A stretch of 64,000 nt of DNA from Durusdinium trenchii (Eukaryota > Sar > Dinophyceae > Suessiales > Symbiodiniaceae), in assembly GCA_963970005.1 (NCBI GenBank), contig CAXAMN010021573.1:390217-454216 (forward strand), read 5' to 3'. Made by a program: the position numbers and the translations under genes. Shown here one piece after another: positions 59,901 through 64,000 of this stretch (its first letter is position 1; every line of letters begins with the position of its first letter). A model generated the notes under the pieces. The model worked only from the letters and a program-made list of their open reading frames with translations, did not search any database and was not told the origin of the DNA.

Positions 59901-62900
59901 CAATGTATTTGCTGCTTTATCACCTACTTGTAGCCCTTTATGACTTTAATTAAGTGCCAAAGATCTCGTCTCACTGGACAATGGTTCGCGGTCCACCGTG
60001 GTTTTCGGGGAGTCGATTTAGATGTGCTTTTCCCTAGTGCTCCAGATCATCTCTCACAAGGTATCCAAGATTTCAGGTTCAGAGTGTGGGTCCAGAACCA
60101 AAGTGTCCTGAGGCTGGGTTTGGGGCCCAGGCGCGTGCTCAGGAGGTTCTGGCTCATATGGAGGTTTCATAAGTCTTGTTTCACGTATGGAAGGTCATCA
60201 GCAAGGATCACTATGGACTCTGGACCTCTAATAGCCATCCCATGGCTTGCATGTCATCCACTTTGACTCATTGGTGAGCTGTAGAGTCAGGTGCTGGTAC
60301 AAACCTACGCAGTTTTCTCCAAGAACATCCTGCCATGTCTTACCTGACCTTGGATCGATGAGCCATGGGCCTTGGAAGGGATGCTGCTTTGCGTGGTGCT
60401 CCCCTGAAACGCTTTCTCAGATATTGATCCAAGAGAATGGGATAATTTTAGAGAGCCATTCCATGAAAGAAACAATCTGGGATCTAGCTTATTAGACATG
60501 CTTTCACACACAGGTGAAGTGGAGGGGGGTGAGAGATGGTTATAGGTTGCTACTGCGTGCAACTTCTTGCTCAGAGTCTTGCCTGCCTGGCGGTCAGTGC
60601 ACGGTGCATCATGGCGCTATTTGCAAGCCCATTGGATGGTGGGATGGCAGCGGAGCGTCGGTTGAGGTTCAAGCTGAGTGCCACTCCGGTGAATTACGTT
60701 GGCCATTGTTGGCCTACCGCATCACAATAATAGCCAGATTGTAGATGGGTTGGAGGTTCTGTAGATTGATCAAAGATCGAATATAAGGCTACTGGCTTGC
60801 AATCAATGGAGACTGGATCCGGATATATATATATATATATTTGGAGGCCTGAGGACAAATGGATCATTGAGTGGAGCCGGGACGAAGATGAAAGCCATGT
60901 TCCTGGGCATACGTGAGTATGGCCGCCATCCTGCACCCCAATGACTAATCACCTTGCACCTTAGAATGTTTAGAGTTCGGATCAGACCGTTAGTCATCAA
61001 CCGCCGGCCTGTTTCCGGGTGGCACGTGGAAGATGATTTTGGCCGGTTACCCCAGACCGGTGGGGTGGAAGAATCTTGGCTACAATCATGGCACACGGGG
61101 CTTCCTGGTTGCAACCTGTGGAGCTTCCAACTAACACAACCATTGGTGTATCGTGCCCTGGCCTTACTCAGGTTATGTGCCAGCAGCAACTTGGAAAACT
61201 TTGATGCTGATTCTGGTCACTGAGCTGCCGCGCCGTGTGGCAGTGAAGCACGTCTCGAATGAAAAACCACAGCTGGAGCGGGGCAGCTTGAGGGTGGCTG
61301 GCAGAGTGATCGACCATGTTTGTGGTTCAAAGGGTAGACTTGAGGATATTTGAGGGACAGTAGCTGTGCGTTAAACTTTAGATCTTTTTGAGAGCGGGTT
61401 TGGACCTAAGTCCTGCTCAGGCAGGCCTTGAGACCCAAACACCTTCTAAGAGGGTATCCGGGAACCCTTGGGTTTTGCTGGGGTTCAGTGGTTCAAGGTG
61501 TGGCCGCCATGCCTTCGCGAAGCTTCGGCCGTCGGGGTGCTCCATCCGATTAGGGCTGATGCAGGATGCAGCCGCGCTGGACGAAGCAGGGCTACCACCG
61601 AGAATTCCCAGCCAAGACCCAGCCATGATGAAAGTCCATGAACTTTTGAGAGCAAAGAAGTAGAGTACGTAGACGGTGAGATGTTCAAACGGCTTTGCTT
61701 TGAACATGCCCACTTTGCCTCCAGTCCACTGCTTGTGGCTTTTTGGAATGACCAGTAGGACCGTAAGTATCGGCAAGTTGAAACTGTCCTGCTCTTCAAA
61801 GAGCGGGATTTTTGGTGATGTTGGTGTCCTTGCTTTGTTTCAATCCTGCAAGAATTTCAAAAATCTTAGGAGGAAGCGACTGGTGCACTGACATGAGGCA
61901 TGGTTTGTTTCCTCTGCGATGAGACGCCCAGAGACAATCCCAATACGAGAGCAGTCACCGCCCGCGCAACGTTTCAAAATGTTTGACTCTGCGTGGTTTG
62001 TGGGTTGGGAGGGTTCGAGCAGGGTCCAACTCACTCAGTATGAACTCCTCCGTTCAGTTGGCACGATGGTCAAAGTCTTGTGTATGTTCATTTGTTATTG
62101 GCCCGAAATGTTCCAATTTCATTCAAACACAGGAAGATCTCCGATTCCATCCGGTTTCAGTTCCAAAAGGATCCAAACTTACGCATCAGTGTCTTCAATC
62201 ACTTTCTGAGAAGGTACTTGGATCCCTAGGGTAAAAGGGGAAACGGACCAGTTTAGCCAGCCAGGGTCTTCCAAACATACAACCCCAAGTCGGAGACCCC
62301 CTTGACACCCCAATGCGGCCCCAATCGAATAGTCAAGAACTGACCTAATGGCAAACTGGGGTTGGCCATACAAAAGGTGTTGGAAGAACTACAGCGATCA
62401 GTTTTTTCATGTGTTGCTGGTCCAAGTCGACCAATCTTTTCATGTTCAAAGATCTAGCAGGGAATCCAGATCCATGTGGGCATCCTCTTGTTGTGGATAG
62501 AAAATGGCCTTGTTTCACATTTTGTTTGCTTTATGATGCAGTCCTTTTACCTTGATCTACACTTATATAGACAGTCTCAAGAGGATGACCCACATGACCA
62601 AGGACATCCAAAGACCAAGGCCAGGTCTTTCTTCAAGGCTAGGGAACCAGGCTCAGACCGATCTTGCCTCACGCTTCTTTTTGTTCCTTTTTTGGTCGCA
62701 TAAACAGTTCCTTTGAACCAGCAGCTGTTGAATTGCAACAAATTTACCTAGAGAAAACGCCTTGTAATGCTCCTAGAAAGCTCCTTATTTCAGCACGGTG
62801 ATGCACATCCGCATGTCTTGAAGAAACATATCCAGCACTACAAGAGATTAGCAACACTGAGAAATTCACGTTGTTGTTAGCATTGTAAGTGGCAACAAGA

Positions 62901-63900
62901 TTTATTAACAGCAGGGTCCCCAGCCAATCAAAACTTTTGTTCCATAATACTGTTGGCTTTGGTGTTGCCCTCAGCACTCCAAATCAGCCGCTATGCCGAC
63001 CGACCATGCCCATTGACATCAACCTCCTTCGCGCAGATCGGTGGGGGCTGGGGTAGCGCATGGTAGCGCGCTTCGTGGAGGGTCGACGGTGCCATCGCCC
63101 AAAACCACGCTCGCGCACGCTCGTGCGGCACGGGCGCCAGGTCGGCCCTGGTGCGTGGTGTCGATGTCTCGCGCACGTCGAGCTGGCGCCGCTCGCGATG
63201 TCCAGAACTGGGGTGAGGCTGCAGGTCCAGATTTGTGCCATCAAATTGGATTTGGTGCTTCGGAACATCTCCAAATGAGGGCCTGCTGCAGGCCCTGTGG
63301 ACGGGTCTTTTTTGCAAACCCTTCGATGAAATTCGCACGGGGATCCTTTGACCATGAGGAACCCATCCAGGATTGGAGGGATTTGATGGGTCGTTGTCGC
63401 CTACTGCCGAGAGAAGGGTCATGTAGACTCTTGATTAATAAACTCCCCCACAGGAAGAAGTTTTACAATTTTTTGTTTGGTTTCTTTGTGATCGTGTTTC
63501 TCCCCACTCCCCTTCGAAAGGTCCAGGGGAGTGTTCAACGCATGGAGGTTTTTTATGTGAAAATACCTGGACCGTCCAATGGAGATGACTAAGTAAAGCA
63601 GGGTATCCATGGGTATTCCATTGGACACCCATTGGATGGTAATACAATATATAGTTAAATATATATATATTTTAATTATTGTGTAAAATAGTAGGTGTTC
63701 CTCCAGTTAGTTTGCATGATACTTGCCCTCAAGGATAGCCAAACAAAACTGTTCATTGTTAGATGTGTCCTCAATGCACACTTTGTGTGACACACATGCA
63801 ACTTCGTTTTTACCAGTTGGCGGAGGTCAAGAGTTCCAGCTGAGTGTCAAGAGTTCCGCTGAGGCTTTTCACACCTTGTTTCATCGTTTAGTATGACCAA
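57000..63900. other. Repeat-rich stretch without confirmed genes
   Basis: Short frames near 57136 and 57740 may continue the FG-GAP gene. Others, near 60650 (RLRFKLSATPVNYVG), 60990 (GWHVEDDFGRLPQ), 61200 (RRVAVKHVSNEKPQLERG) and 61560 (QDAAALDEAGLPPRIPSQDP), have protein-like composition but no chain of splice sites I can defend. The rest is dispersed repeat, AT tracts (60826-60843) and unassigned sequence. A GC-rich patch at 63040-63230 is open on both strands. Confidence 0.4.
58921..59012. repeat. Dispersed repeat, copy 2
   Basis: Direct copy of the unit at 13490-13578, sharing AGGACCCTCCGACAGGTCAC and GGTCCAACAACCCTCAACTA with substitutions and a small insertion between. No coding potential is apparent. 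Confidence 0.7.
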
Positions 63901-63914
63901 GTCCAGTGAACATG

Positions 63915-64000
63915 TAACAAGTGCATCGCTACTAGTATCAAGTGCCTTACTAGTAGTAACAATGTTCGCTAGTAGTAACAAGTGCCTTACTACTAGTAAC
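63915..64000. repeat. Short tandem repeat AAGTGCCTTACTAGTAGTAAC
   Basis: Units of AAGTGCCTTACTAGTAGTAA and CTAGTAGTAACAA repeat up to the right edge of the window, so the array probably continues beyond it. Confidence 0.75.

Noticed and set aside
61153..61353. Second kinase fragment from RRVAVKHV
   Set aside because: Only the VAVK phrase fits; no glycine loop precedes it and no helix-C pattern follows.
1..64000. Dinoflagellate spliced-leader gene or relict leader
   Set aside because: Looked for GTAGCCATTTTGGCTCAAG-like sequence; only partial resemblance at 53456 (GTAGCCATCCATTTTG), not convincing.
63915..64000. CRISPR-like array at the right end
   Set aside because: The repeats are contiguous and degenerate without unique spacers, and the DNA is eukaryotic.

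Overview
The window reads as nuclear DNA of a dinoflagellate, most likely Symbiodiniaceae or another Suessiales lineage. There is no bacterial gene organisation, no Shine-Dalgarno pattern and no operon. Coding information lies in very short exons separated by large, repeat-choked introns. Acceptors are nearly always AG followed by G, and GC donors (perhaps GA) occur beside GT; such donors are known from Symbiodiniaceae genomes. Two 10-base runs of N (24344-24353 and 52410-52419) mark assembly gaps, both inside simple repeats.

Left part (about 1-11.2 kb). The minus strand carries one long gene of some 20 exons, ATG at 11140 and stop at 699-701. It encodes a large nuclear-looking protein: an AT-hook-like N-terminus, acidic and Pro-rich linkers, an RG/K-rich low-complexity exon, a central block with motifs resembling a cytosine-C5 methyltransferase fold (FYAGVG, KCSSFS, VEQP), conserved basic blocks, and a Lys/Ala-rich tail. 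I recognise the block order as a protein family that is abundant in Symbiodinium-type genomes and has no established function. An 11-base G homopolymer in its first exon breaks the frame. A second minus-strand gene appears to begin about 300 bases further on, near position 397.

Middle and right part (about 12-57 kb). No long reading frame explains the plus strand, but a chain of micro-exons of 46-122 bases encodes successive FG-GAP (integrin-alpha/VCBS-type beta-propeller) repeats. The clearest run is 16499, 17654, 18258, 19022, 20178, 22975, 38117, 39902, 40443, 42737, 43368, 43855, 46002, 46636, 47842 and 55330. Most junctions keep frame and use plausible splice sites, and the joined peptides rebuild the FG-GAP consensus. 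Intron positions recur at the same points of each repeat, so the gene seems to have grown by duplicating exon groups. This divergent neighbour of the minus-strand gene spans over 40 kb with only about 1 kb of coding sequence.

The introns hold most of the other structure. The 15-kb intron 23043-38116 carries a 2.1-kb GT-rich minisatellite, a 0.55-kb hairpin repeat, perfect palindromes with a GACGTC core, a split protein-kinase N-lobe fragment, and a 2.2-kb element with inverted arms of about 0.75 kb flanked by oppositely oriented satellites. The 7.4-kb intron 47883-55329 carries a tandem module of about 0.38 kb associated with GTGA microsatellites, containing two hairpins whose stems covary between copies, and a small terminal-inverted-repeat element. 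From about 57 to 64 kb I see only weak coding hints and dispersed repeats. No tRNA, rRNA, spliced-leader RNA gene or CRISPR array was found.
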